Below, piece by piece: positions 26,053 through 34,301 of a DNA stretch of 64,000 nt (position 1 is the stretch's first letter; every line of letters starts with the position of its first letter). The stretch comes from 67-14 sp020438345 (GTDB lineage: Bacteria > Actinomycetota > Thermoleophilia > Solirubrobacterales > 70-9). The stretch covers positions 48,010 to 112,009 of the forward strand of contig CALMSY010000003.1 of NCBI GenBank assembly GCA_937872475.1, in the 5' to 3' direction. Both the position numbers and the translations under genes were made by a program. Below the pieces are notes generated by a model. That model was not told where the DNA came from and searched no databases. It was given only the letters and a program-made list of their open reading frames with translations.

Positions 26053-27069
26053 ATGAGCGAGGAGAATCGACGTTACGCATTGGCCGAGCGCCCCGAGGGG
26101 CTTATCGACGACAGCACCTTTACTCTGGAAACCGGTCCGGTTCCCGGGATTGGGGAGGGCGAAGCCCTCGTAAAGGTCAAATGGATTTCCATCGACCCGA
26201 CCAACCGGACCTGGATCGGGGAAGAACCCACCTACCTGCCACCGGTCCAGATCGGCGAGACGATGCGGGCGCTCGGACTCGGCGAAGTCATCGAGTCAAA
26301 CAACGACAACTTCCCGGTGGGTTCGCTTGTCAACGGACTGACCGGCTGGTCCGAATATACGCTGATCAGTGACTCCAACCCGCTGATGGTGGTTCCCGAA
26401 GCCGCAAAGACCGCGCCCCCGGCGTCGCTGCTCGGCATTCTCGGAATGACCGGTTGCACCGCCTATTTCGGCATGCTGGAGATCGGTGATCCGCAGGAAG
26501 GAGAGACCGTCGTTGTCTCCGCGGCAGCAGGCGCGGTCGGCACAGTTGCCGGCCAGCTCGCGAAGCTGAGAGGTGCCCGCGTGGTCGGGATCGCCGGAGG
26601 CCCCGGGAAATGTGCCTGGATCGTCGACGAACTCGGCTTCGACGCCGCCGTTGACTACAAAGCCAATGACTGGAAACAGCAACTGAAGGACGCCACTCCC
26701 GATGGCATCGACGTTGACTTTGAGAACGTCGGCGGTGAAATCATGAACCAGGTCTTCGGACGACTGAATATCAACGCCCGGGTCGCGCTCTGTGGTCTGA
26801 TTTCCGGGTATAACGCGACCGACCGTCCGCCGGACCTGACCAACTTCCACAAGCTGCTGATCAACCGGGTCAGGCTTCAGGGATTCATCATCCTTGACTA
26901 CTACGCCCGGTTCGGCGAAGCGATTCGTGAACTTTCGGAATGGGTTTCCCAAGGCAAGTTGAAATCGGAACAGACCGTGGTCGAAGGCTTCGAGAATCTG
27001 CCTGATGCTCTCAACATGCTTTTCAAGGGCGAGAACAAAGGCAAGCTGGTCGTGAGAATCAGCGACTGA
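26053..27069 (+). CDS. NADP-dependent medium-chain oxidoreductase (prostaglandin reductase/CurA-like)
   Basis: 338 residues from the ATG at 26053. It has the zinc-free MDR fold of the leukotriene B4 dehydrogenase/prostaglandin reductase group: VKVKWISIDPTNRTWIGEEP, TYLPPVQIGETMRALGLGEV, MTGCTAYFGMLEIGDPQEGE, the NADP-binding VVSAAAGAVGTVAGQLAKLR, GIAGGPGKC, DFENVGGEIM and VALCGLISGYNA. Members reduce alpha,beta-unsaturated ketones or aldehydes with NADPH; the substrate here is not known. It is divergent from the collagen-like secreted protein gene with 91 bp between the starts. Confidence 0.92.
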   Translation: MSEENRRYALAERPEGLIDDSTFTLETGPVPGIGEGEALVKVKWISIDPTNRTWIGEEPTYLPPVQIGETMRALGLGEVIESNNDNFPVGSLVNGLTGWSEYTLISDSNPLMVVPEAAKTAPPASLLGILGMTGCTAYFGMLEIGDPQEGETVVVSAAAGAVGTVAGQLAKLRGARVVGIAGGPGKCAWIVDELGFDAAVDYKANDWKQQLKDATPDGIDVDFENVGGEIMNQVFGRLNINARVALCGLISGYNATDRPPDLTNFHKLLINRVRLQGFIILDYYARFGEAIRELSEWVSQGKLKSEQTVVEGFENLPDALNMLFKGENKGKLVVRISD

Positions 27070-27140
27070 TTCCGCAGGGTTCAGCAAAGTGGCTCTGCCT
27101 GGGCTTGGCAGCAGCCTCGGCATGTGGAAGCATGGGTTTC

Positions 27141-29354
27141 ATGACGGGCAGAAGAATCGGGGGAGTTACATGTGTCGCAATGCTGCTCCTGCTGGCAGCG
27201 GTGGTGGTGCCGACCGCTTCCGGATCCGACAGTGATGCCGGTCAGGTCATCGAAGTCCGGTTCACCGGTACGACCGAGGTCCGGGGCAGCGGGACCGAGC
27301 TTCGTGCCCGGTCGGCGGGTGAACTCGACCGGGTCGAGTCACTACTTGCTGCTATCCCGGCGATTGGGATCGAGCCACTGGTCCACGGCCTGACCCAGGC
27401 CGAAGCGACCGAACTCTCAATTGACGCCAGCAGAAAGTCAGGCGAAGCCTCGATCAACATGGCCAACTGGTACCGGGTCACCGTTCCGGCGGAGGCGACG
27501 ATCCAGGCCCTGGCAGATCTCAGGGCCTCGCCCCTTGTCTCTTACGCAGCCAAAGCCCCCGAGCCAGTCGCGCCGCCGGCAACCCCGGACTTTTTTCCGT
27601 ACCAGAACTATCTCGATCCGGCCCCGACCGGAATCGATTCCGAATTCGCGCTCGCGGACCCGGCTACCCGTGGCAGCGGTGTGACCGTGGTTGACCTCGA
27701 ATATGCCTGGACCAGGACCCACGAGGACCTTCAACTCCCGCCCTCGACGGATATGGGAGAGGGCCAATACATCCAGTACACAGCCTTCGCTGACGAGCAC
27801 GGAACCGCTGTCTTCGGAATCATGGCGGCCCGGGACAACGGTTTCGGCGTAACAGGTGCCGTGCCCGACATCACCCTGAAGGGCATCTCGCCAACCATGT
27901 CACCCGGCTACGGTTACAACCCTGCCGGGGCTCTGGCTTTCCTGGCGAGCCGCCTCACCGCCGGCGATGTCGTGCTGATTGAGCAGCAGCTCAACGGCCC
28001 CGGCCCCGGCACCACGGATTATGTGCCACTGGAATGGAACCAGGCCAGCTTCGATGCGATCAAGCAGCTCTCCAACATGGGAGTCGTGGTGGTTGAAACC
28101 GGCGGCAACGGAGGTTATGACCTGGACAGTCCCGAGCTGCTCGGTCGGTTCGATCGCAACACCAGGGATTCCGACGCGATCCTGGTCGGAGCCGGAGACT
28201 CCGTCACCCGTGCGCCGTTGTGGTTCACCTCGCGTGGCAGCAGAATCGACCTGCAGGGATACGGCAACAACATTTTCACGACTGGCGGCAACGGCAACCT
28301 GCAAGGTGCCGGTCCCGGCCAGGAAGACATCCGCTACACCAACAACTTCGGTGGCACTTCAGGAGCCGGGCCGATAGTGACCTCGGCTGTCGTTTCGGTC
28401 CTTTCCTTTCTCAAGTCAAAAGGACGGCCACCGATGACCGCCGACCAGCTCGTCAGCCTGCTGCGTGCCACGGGCACTCCGCAGGGCAGCCCCGGAACCG
28501 GGCAGATCGGTCCTCTCCCGAACATCCGGGGAGCACTCAACGGAATCCCTTTCCGGCCACCTGAAGTTGTTTTCAGCAGTCCGGATGATGCGTCGGTTTT
28601 CGAGTTCAACGCTTCCGTTAACGCGGATTTCACGTGCAGCGACCCGGATTCAGACATTTCTTCCTGTGTTGCGACAGACCTCGGGCCTGATGGCGAATTC
28701 TCGATAGCCAGCGGGGAGAAACTGCCGACCGACATGCCAGGACCACACACCCTCACGGTGACCGCCACAGACCACGGTGGCATGGTTACGACTGCCAGCC
28801 GCCTGTATCTGGTGGAAGAAGGATGCTACGCCGACGGGATCTTCCTCGCATCGGTGACTCCCAGGGGCAGGAAGGTTCGCCTGCTCGGTTCAGTCGACCC
28901 GATTTTCGAGGGGAGGTCTGCCGCCGTGGTTCGAAACAACGTGGTGATCGCCAACACTTCAGTCGCGGCGGATGGCTCGATTGCCGCCACGGTCCCCGCC
29001 CCTCGTTCGGGCAAGGCCCGAGCCAGAGCCAGCTACCGGTTGATCGTCAACGGTTCCTCCACCTCAGGCATGAAGGAACGCGGCGGAGTCCGGGTGATCT
29101 CAATCCAGGACGAGCCTGGAGCGGTGCGGATAAAGGCCCGGCTCGCCGGGGTTCACCGCAAGGGCAGGTTGACATTCCGATCTGTTCCGGTCTGCGGAAA
29201 GCCTGCTTTCTCGAAAGTGGTCCGCCACAATCGTCGAGGTGTTTTCTCGGTCAGGATCGAATATCTCCCGGCCGCCCAGCTATTCACGATCCGCAGGGGC
29301 CAGAAGCTGATTCGACTGCCAGTGGTTCTGCCCGCGGATCGCTTCACCCGCTGA
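27141..29354 (+). CDS. Secreted subtilisin-family (S8) serine peptidase
   Basis: 737 residues from the ATG at 27141, with GGAAG 10 bases upstream; an ATG at 27132 is also possible. A signal peptide (MTGRRIGGVTCVAMLLLLAA) is followed by a propeptide-like region. The S8 catalytic triad is present: Asp in GVTVVDLEYAWTR, His in DEHGTAVFGIMAA and Ser in NFGGTSGAGPIVTSAVVSVL. The oxyanion Asn is likely in VVVETGGNGGYD. The last 250 residues hold an Ig-like domain (FTCSDPDSDISSCVATD, TVTATDHGG) and a basic C-terminal domain. The family degrades extracellular proteins or processes surface proteins. Confidence 0.92.
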   Translation: MTGRRIGGVTCVAMLLLLAAVVVPTASGSDSDAGQVIEVRFTGTTEVRGSGTELRARSAGELDRVESLLAAIPAIGIEPLVHGLTQAEATELSIDASRKSGEASINMANWYRVTVPAEATIQALADLRASPLVSYAAKAPEPVAPPATPDFFPYQNYLDPAPTGIDSEFALADPATRGSGVTVVDLEYAWTRTHEDLQLPPSTDMGEGQYIQYTAFADEHGTAVFGIMAARDNGFGVTGAVPDITLKGISPTMSPGYGYNPAGALAFLASRLTAGDVVLIEQQLNGPGPGTTDYVPLEWNQASFDAIKQLSNMGVVVVETGGNGGYDLDSPELLGRFDRNTRDSDAILVGAGDSVTRAPLWFTSRGSRIDLQGYGNNIFTTGGNGNLQGAGPGQEDIRYTNNFGGTSGAGPIVTSAVVSVLSFLKSKGRPPMTADQLVSLLRATGTPQGSPGTGQIGPLPNIRGALNGIPFRPPEVVFSSPDDASVFEFNASVNADFTCSDPDSDISSCVATDLGPDGEFSIASGEKLPTDMPGPHTLTVTATDHGGMVTTASRLYLVEEGCYADGIFLASVTPRGRKVRLLGSVDPIFEGRSAAVVRNNVVIANTSVAADGSIAATVPAPRSGKARARASYRLIVNGSSTSGMKERGGVRVISIQDEPGAVRIKARLAGVHRKGRLTFRSVPVCGKPAFSKVVRHNRRGVFSVRIEYLPAAQLFTIRRGQKLIRLPVVLPADRFTR

Positions 29355-29375
29355 AAGCGGGGCGAGCACCCGGGT

Positions 29376-30545
29376 TCAGACCAGCGAATCCGGACCGAGA
29401 TCGGATACCGAGTTGGAGCCGGTCAGGGCCAAGGCAACATCAGCATCAGACCGCAACACCTCGAGCATGTGGGAGACCCCCTGCTCTCCCCTGGCCGCCA
29501 CCGCCCAGGCCCATGCCCGACCGATGATCACGGCCCTGGCACCAAGGGCGAGCATCTTGACCATGTCGAGTCCGGTGCGAACCCCGCCGTCCGCCAGAAC
29601 TTCCGTGTTCCCGCCGACCGCTTCGGCGACAGCCGGCAGGGCTGCTGCCGTTGAGTTGACCGAGTCGAGCTGACGCCCACCGTGGTTCGACACAACCAGT
29701 CCGTCCACCCCGGCATCGACCGCCCGTCGGGCATCCTCGGGATCGAGCACTCCCTTGACCACGAGCTTGCCCTTCCAGTTCTCACGAACCCAGGCGATGT
29801 CATCCCAGGTCACCGAGGGGTCGAACTGGGCATCCACCCATTCCTTGAAATCCTCCGGTGTCTTCGCCCCCGGGACCACCTCGGCCAGGTTGCCAAAAGT
29901 AAGCGGTTTGCCGCCGATTGCGACGCTCCTCAGCCAACCCGGGTGGGAGACCAGGTCCAGGGCGCGGCGGACCTTCGCCCTGGCAGAGGGTTCGCCGACC
30001 ATCGCGTTGCGGGTATCGCGGTGACGGGCTCCGACTACCGCGAGGTCCACGGTCAACATCAGCACCGGTGAACCGACCGCCGCCGCCCGGGCCATCAGCT
30101 TCTCGGCGTAGCCCCGGTCCCGCATCACGTAGAGCTGAAACCAGGGGGGAACCGAAGTCGCATCAGCCACTTCCTCAATGCTGCAGATCGACACGGTTGA
30201 TTCAGTGAACGGAACACCGGCTGCTTCAGCTGCCCGGGCAGCCTGCACCTCGGCTCGCGGGGCAAACATGCCGGCCAGCCCGACCGGCCCAAGGATCAAA
30301 GGGGTGGAAAGTGTCTGCCCCAGCACCTCTGTCGCCTGTTCACGAATCGAAACGTCCTTCATGACCCGCTGTCGCAAAAGCACTCGCTCCAGGTCAGCTT
30401 CGTTTGCCTTCATGGTCGCCTCCTCGTAGGAGCCACCGTCGGCATAGTCAAAAAGCTGCCGCGGGAGGCGACGACGGGCCAGCTCCCTGTAGTCCCGCAC
30501 AGTGGCGGGCTGGAGGTTTAAAGGCCCGGCAGGCGCGCGGCGCAT
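29376..30545 (-). CDS. FMN-dependent alpha-hydroxy-acid oxidase/dehydrogenase (L-lactate-type)
   Basis: 389 residues from the ATG at 30545, just before the homologous region; the open frame extends to 30620 without homology. The family fold is clear: ARRRLPRQLFDYADGGSYEE, TPLILGPVGLAGMF, FTESTVSICSIEEVA, PWFQLYVMRDRGY, LMLTVDLAVVGARHRDTRN, KLVVKGVLDPEDA, the active-site GLVVSNHGGRQLD (catalytic His with following Arg) and VLADGGVRTGLDMVKMLALG. Such enzymes oxidise L-lactate or related 2-hydroxy acids to keto acids. The acceptor and exact substrate cannot be told. The neighbouring gene on the other strand is PlsC. Confidence 0.92.
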   Translation of the reverse strand: MRRAPAGPLNLQPATVRDYRELARRRLPRQLFDYADGGSYEEATMKANEADLERVLLRQRVMKDVSIREQATEVLGQTLSTPLILGPVGLAGMFAPRAEVQAARAAEAAGVPFTESTVSICSIEEVADATSVPPWFQLYVMRDRGYAEKLMARAAAVGSPVLMLTVDLAVVGARHRDTRNAMVGEPSARAKVRRALDLVSHPGWLRSVAIGGKPLTFGNLAEVVPGAKTPEDFKEWVDAQFDPSVTWDDIAWVRENWKGKLVVKGVLDPEDARRAVDAGVDGLVVSNHGGRQLDSVNSTAAALPAVAEAVGGNTEVLADGGVRTGLDMVKMLALGARAVIIGRAWAWAVAARGEQGVSHMLEVLRSDADVALALTGSNSVSDLGPDSLV

Positions 30546-30692
30546 AGCCCGCGGAACTAAAAAAGCGGAGCCCCGAAACCCCCCACTCCCGCCTTTCCCC
30601 AATCCGTGTGAATAACACAAACACGTGAGTCTTCAGAGCTGAAGGGTCTAGAGTCGGTTGTTCATGAATCCGCAAGGCACTGTGGAAGATCA

Positions 30693-31361
30693 ATGACCAG
30701 CTCGACAGCAGAAGAATTCGTCACTCCGGAGAATCTGACCGAGGCGGTTTCCGAGCGCCGGGGCTGGAGGCTTTACCAGACTGTCCGGCTCATGCTCCGG
30801 CCATTGAGATGGTGGGTCCGCCTGAGCGTCAAGGGTCTTGAGCACCTCCCCGCCACGGGCGCGGCTCTGATCGTCTCGAACCATGATTCGTGGCTCGACC
30901 CGCTGGCGCTCATCGAGTCGATGATGTGGAAGGAACGCCAGTTGCGTTTCCTCGCCAAGCATTCGCTCTGGAAGTTCAAGCCGATGGGCTGGATTCTCGA
31001 CGAAGCCGATCAGATACCGATTGAGCGCGGAGCCGGTGACACCGCTGCTCTGGAACGTGCAGTCGAGGCACTCGGACGAGGCGAGATGATCGGTGTATTC
31101 CCGGAAGGCACACTTTCCCGGGGCACCATTCTGCGTGCGCGCAGGGGAGTCTCGCGCCTTTGCCGGGCCTGCCCCGGAGTGCCGGTGGTACTGATCGCGG
31201 TGGCTGGCGGCACTGACCTCAAGCGTTTCCCGAGGCGGCCGCGGGTCACAGTCGAGTTCTTCGCGCCTGCCGGAGGCCAGCCCCGCCCAGGCGAGGATGA
31301 CCAGGAACTCTCCCAGCGCCTGCTGGACGAGATACGGACCCGGGTTCCCCGGGTCCGCTAG
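30693..31361 (+). CDS. 1-acyl-sn-glycerol-3-phosphate acyltransferase (PlsC-like)
   Basis: 222 residues. The acyltransferase signature blocks are present: block I VSNHDSWLDPLAL (His-x4-Asp), block II near QIPIERGAGDTAAL, block III GVFPEGTLSRGTI and block IV VPVVLIAVAGGTD. A hydrophobic helix lies at WRLYQTVRLMLRPLRWW. This enzyme converts lysophosphatidate to phosphatidate in membrane lipid synthesis; related members may use other acceptors. The ATG is preceded by GGAAG. It is divergent from the hydroxy-acid oxidase, with about 147 bp of shared upstream DNA between them. Confidence 0.9.
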   Translation: MTSSTAEEFVTPENLTEAVSERRGWRLYQTVRLMLRPLRWWVRLSVKGLEHLPATGAALIVSNHDSWLDPLALIESMMWKERQLRFLAKHSLWKFKPMGWILDEADQIPIERGAGDTAALERAVEALGRGEMIGVFPEGTLSRGTILRARRGVSRLCRACPGVPVVLIAVAGGTDLKRFPRRPRVTVEFFAPAGGQPRPGEDDQELSQRLLDEIRTRVPRVR

Positions 31362-31408
31362 GCGCCGTCAGAGGTCCCGTCGGGGTGCTGGCCTGGCCTG
31401 TCCGCCAT

Positions 31409-31876
31409 TCAACGCCGGGCCGTGAACTCCGAAAAACCGGTTCCCGAATCGGTTGAGCAGCCGTCTCCGAACGAAACGCCCAGGTTTCCTCTGGTCGTTT
31501 TCGCTTTCCGGTCGGTCACCCCGGTGATGAACACAGCGACCTTCCTGTCGAGGGTGGTCTGGCTGCGACCGGAGAAGTAGACATGCCCCTGCTTTCCCGG
31601 GTTGAAGGGATTGGGCCCTTGCTCGATCTTCATCCGACCGACCTTGCCGCTGAGCTTGCCGTCAGGGGTATCACCAAAGCAGGTGAAGTCGAGCCGACGG
31701 AACTCGAAGCTTGTCACCCGGAACGGGTTGCCCCCCAGGCGCTGGATTTTCACGATCAGCTTCGAACCGGGATGCCCCGACACACTTCCGGTGAGGGTTC
31801 TGACCTCGGCCCCGGCCGGTGTGGCAGCAATCAGTGCGGCGATACCCGCGGCAAGCAAGACGTTCCTTGACTTCAT
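31409..31876 (-). CDS. Small secreted protein, unknown function
   Basis: 155 residues with a signal peptide (MKSRNVLLAAGIAALIAATP, ending AGA-EV). The mature part is beta-rich, with TLTGSVSGHPGSKLIVKIQR, FEFRRLDFTCFGDT and a C-terminal FGDGCSTDSGTGFSEF. The two Cys residues could form a disulphide. The layout (SVSG...I.VKIQRLGG near the N-terminus) recalls other small secreted proteins of Solirubrobacterales but I do not recognise a named family. Convergent with PlsC. Confidence 0.7.
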   Translation of the reverse strand: MKSRNVLLAAGIAALIAATPAGAEVRTLTGSVSGHPGSKLIVKIQRLGGNPFRVTSFEFRRLDFTCFGDTPDGKLSGKVGRMKIEQGPNPFNPGKQGHVYFSGRSQTTLDRKVAVFITGVTDRKAKTTRGNLGVSFGDGCSTDSGTGFSEFTARR

Positions 31877-31963
31877 CCAGCCCTCTCCCCCTCGGTTTAG
31901 GTCTCCACGGCCGAGTCTCGCATCCGGACGCTCCTACCGCAAGGGGGGAGGTCCGAAACTGGG

Positions 31964-32389
31964 TCAGGCCGGGATCGCGGCGCGGTCGAGACCGCCGCCA
32001 ATGTTCTTCACCAGGACCTTGGCGATGATGAAGTCGAGGCCCGGCAGACGGGTTCCGATCTCGATGTTCCACTCCAGGTGGGTCCTGGATCCGGCCGGGG
32101 TGAAGGTAATCGTGCCGAGGTGATGGTTCAGGGGTGTGCCCTTTGTGACCCTGTACTCGATCAGCTCGTTCGGAACGAAGGCGGTCACCGTCTCCTCGAA
32201 GGCGGGCACCGGTCCGGGCGGCTTCAGCCGGCGGGCCGACCCGACGCCGTTGCGTGACCCGTCGTCGCCATCACGAAGCCGGGTGATCTCGGCTCCGAGG
32301 ATCACGTCCATGTTCTCGTGCTCGGCGAAAAACCCGAAAACCCGTTCGGGTGGAAGGTCGAAATCTTTGACGAAACGCATCCGCTGCAT
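31964..32389 (-). CDS. SRPBCC (START-like) family protein
   Basis: 141 residues. It begins with the fold's characteristic first strand and helix (MRFVKDFDLPPERVFGFFAE), followed by RRLKPPGPVPAFEETVTAFV, LIEYRVTKGTPLNHHLGTIT and TPAGSRTHLEWNIEIGTRLP. These form the beta-grip ligand cavity of polyketide cyclase/START-like proteins. Members bind lipids or polyketides, or act as cyclases or hydratases. It begins immediately after the acyl-CoA dehydrogenase gene (stop at 32391), so co-transcription and a role with an acyl-CoA substrate are likely, but unproven. Confidence 0.85.
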   Translation of the reverse strand: MQRMRFVKDFDLPPERVFGFFAEHENMDVILGAEITRLRDGDDGSRNGVGSARRLKPPGPVPAFEETVTAFVPNELIEYRVTKGTPLNHHLGTITFTPAGSRTHLEWNIEIGTRLPGLDFIIAKVLVKNIGGGLDRAAIPA

Positions 32390-32390
32390 G

Positions 32391-34181
32391 TCAGGGCCTC
32401 ATCTCGTAGCCGCCGGCAAGAGCCCGGGTCTTGGCCCAGACCGAATTGAACCGCGCCTCGTCAACGATCGGCTTGGTGATCACCGAACGGGCCCATTTCT
32501 GCTGGGCTTCGGTGGATGAAGTCTTGCCGTGGAGTTCGGCCGCGTAACCTGAGAAGTCCCGGATCATCACGTCGAAGATCTGATCGAGGGTGTCCTCCGG
32601 CAGGCCGATCAATTCTGCCTGCTCACAGATCAGCTGACCGTACGGAACCAGGGTGAAGAGCTCCCCGAGCGTGAGCAGATAATCGAGGTCCTTCTGTTGG
32701 TTCTCATCCGGACCGGCTTCGACCAGGAACGACTTGAATGACTCGACCAGCTCCATGAACTTCGCCACATTCGGCACCCCGGAGAAGGTTTCGTATGAGC
32801 GCTCCCAGGGGCTGAAGCGGATCTTGCCGAGACCTCGGGCCGGCCCCTGACGGAAGAGAAACTCGTCATCACCCGGTTCCTGCCTGCGCTCCGGCGCGGT
32901 CAGATCGGAGTCAGGGTTGAAGAGATAGGAGGCCATGAACTTGAGGACCAGGGCCATGTTCACGTGAACAGTTCCTTCCAGCTTCGGCAGGGCACGAATG
33001 TCCCGCGCAGCCATCTCGAACCACATGTCCCGTTCAAAACCCTTCGCGGCGATCACGTCCCAAAGCAGGTCGATCACCTTCTCGCCCTCGGTCGTCACCT
33101 TCATCTTGGTCAGCGGGTTGAACAGCAGATACCGCCGGTCCTCTGGCGAGGCGCTACGGAAATAGTCGACCGCCCGCCAGGCGAAGAGTTTCATCGCCAC
33201 GGTCCGCGCGAAGGCGTCGGTAAAGGCCTGTTTGACCTGGGGGAAGTCGGTCACCTTCATCCCGTAGAGCACCCGGCTGTCAGCGTGGGTGATCGCTTCC
33301 CAGAAGGCGTGTTCGCAAATCCCGATAGAGGCAAAGCCGAGGTTGAACTTGCCGATGTTGACCGTGTTCAGGGCGGCGTCAAACGCTCCCGGCCCCTGGT
33401 GGAGCAAGTCAGCCGACTCGACCGGATAGGCATTCAGATTGAACTGGGAAACGTAGCTTTGCGAGTTGACCACGTTGCGAACCAGTTCGTAGTTGGAGTG
33501 CTGCGAGTTCGCGGCGAAGAAGGCGTAACCGTCCGGACCCTCAATGCCATCGACCCGGCCGAAGACAGAGACCATCGCTGCTTCGTTGCCGTTGCCGATG
33601 TAGTACTTGCCGCCGGTCGCGGTCCAGGTCTCCCCGGCACCGTCGTCGCCGGCCGGAGTCAGGACCATGTCGGTCGAGTAGATGTCGGCACCGTGGGCCC
33701 GCTCGGAAAGACCGAAAGCGAAGATCGAACCTTTTGCCAGCTCCTCTGCGGCCTTCCTGCGGGCCGCTTCGTTCCCCGACTGGAAAATCGGCCCGAGTCC
33801 GAGAATCGAGACCTGCCACGTGTACCAGTACGGCAGCCCGTAAAAGCCCGAGAGTTCATTGAACTCGCAGATCCGGGTCGTGTCCCAGCGCTTCTCCGGA
33901 TCACCATCGCCATCCCGCGCCGGGGTCAGAAAGCTGCTGAAAATTCCAAGTTCAGCCTGCATCGCGATGAACTCCGAGTACCAGTGATTTTCCCGGTCGT
34001 CATCCTTGAGCTGCTTCAGACCGCGGTTCTCGAACCACTCGATCATCTTCTTCAACCGCTGCTCATCGGCAGGGTCGAGGTGGGACGCCGACCACGTGGT
34101 CGGGTTGAGGATCAACCCGTCACCGGGGGTACCGGGCGGAATCGAAGCAGTCTGGGCATCAGGACTTGAAGTGGGCTCCAT
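32391..34181 (-). CDS. Acyl-CoA dehydrogenase/oxidase family flavoprotein
   Basis: 596 residues, longer than a typical 380-residue acyl-CoA dehydrogenase. It has an N-terminal helical domain, a middle domain with FAFGLSERAHGADIYSTDMV and TATGGKYYIGNGNEAAMVSV (FAD- and substrate-contact segments), and a C-terminal helical domain (NIGKFNLGFASIGICEHAFW, EGEKVIDLLWDVIAAKGFER). It ends with an additional domain of about 170 residues. The size and layout match large ACAD/ACOX-like members. It should oxidise an acyl-CoA alpha,beta; chain length is unknown. Followed at once by a SRPBCC gene. Confidence 0.88.
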   Translation of the reverse strand: MEPTSSPDAQTASIPPGTPGDGLILNPTTWSASHLDPADEQRLKKMIEWFENRGLKQLKDDDRENHWYSEFIAMQAELGIFSSFLTPARDGDGDPEKRWDTTRICEFNELSGFYGLPYWYTWQVSILGLGPIFQSGNEAARRKAAEELAKGSIFAFGLSERAHGADIYSTDMVLTPAGDDGAGETWTATGGKYYIGNGNEAAMVSVFGRVDGIEGPDGYAFFAANSQHSNYELVRNVVNSQSYVSQFNLNAYPVESADLLHQGPGAFDAALNTVNIGKFNLGFASIGICEHAFWEAITHADSRVLYGMKVTDFPQVKQAFTDAFARTVAMKLFAWRAVDYFRSASPEDRRYLLFNPLTKMKVTTEGEKVIDLLWDVIAAKGFERDMWFEMAARDIRALPKLEGTVHVNMALVLKFMASYLFNPDSDLTAPERRQEPGDDEFLFRQGPARGLGKIRFSPWERSYETFSGVPNVAKFMELVESFKSFLVEAGPDENQQKDLDYLLTLGELFTLVPYGQLICEQAELIGLPEDTLDQIFDVMIRDFSGYAAELHGKTSSTEAQQKWARSVITKPIVDEARFNSVWAKTRALAGGYEMRP

Positions 34182-34301
34182 GACGAGAGCATATTCGCGA
34201 CCACAGGAACGTCCGCTTCAACTCGAATGGCATCGGGGCCCGGGGCTGTCCGGAACGATCACCCAATTGACTGGAGGGGCCGGTGAGAGTATTCATTGCG
34301 C

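Noticed and set aside
32964..34169. 401-residue plus-strand open frame
   Set aside because: It is the antisense shadow of the acyl-CoA dehydrogenase gene, with a composition typical of high-GC shadows.
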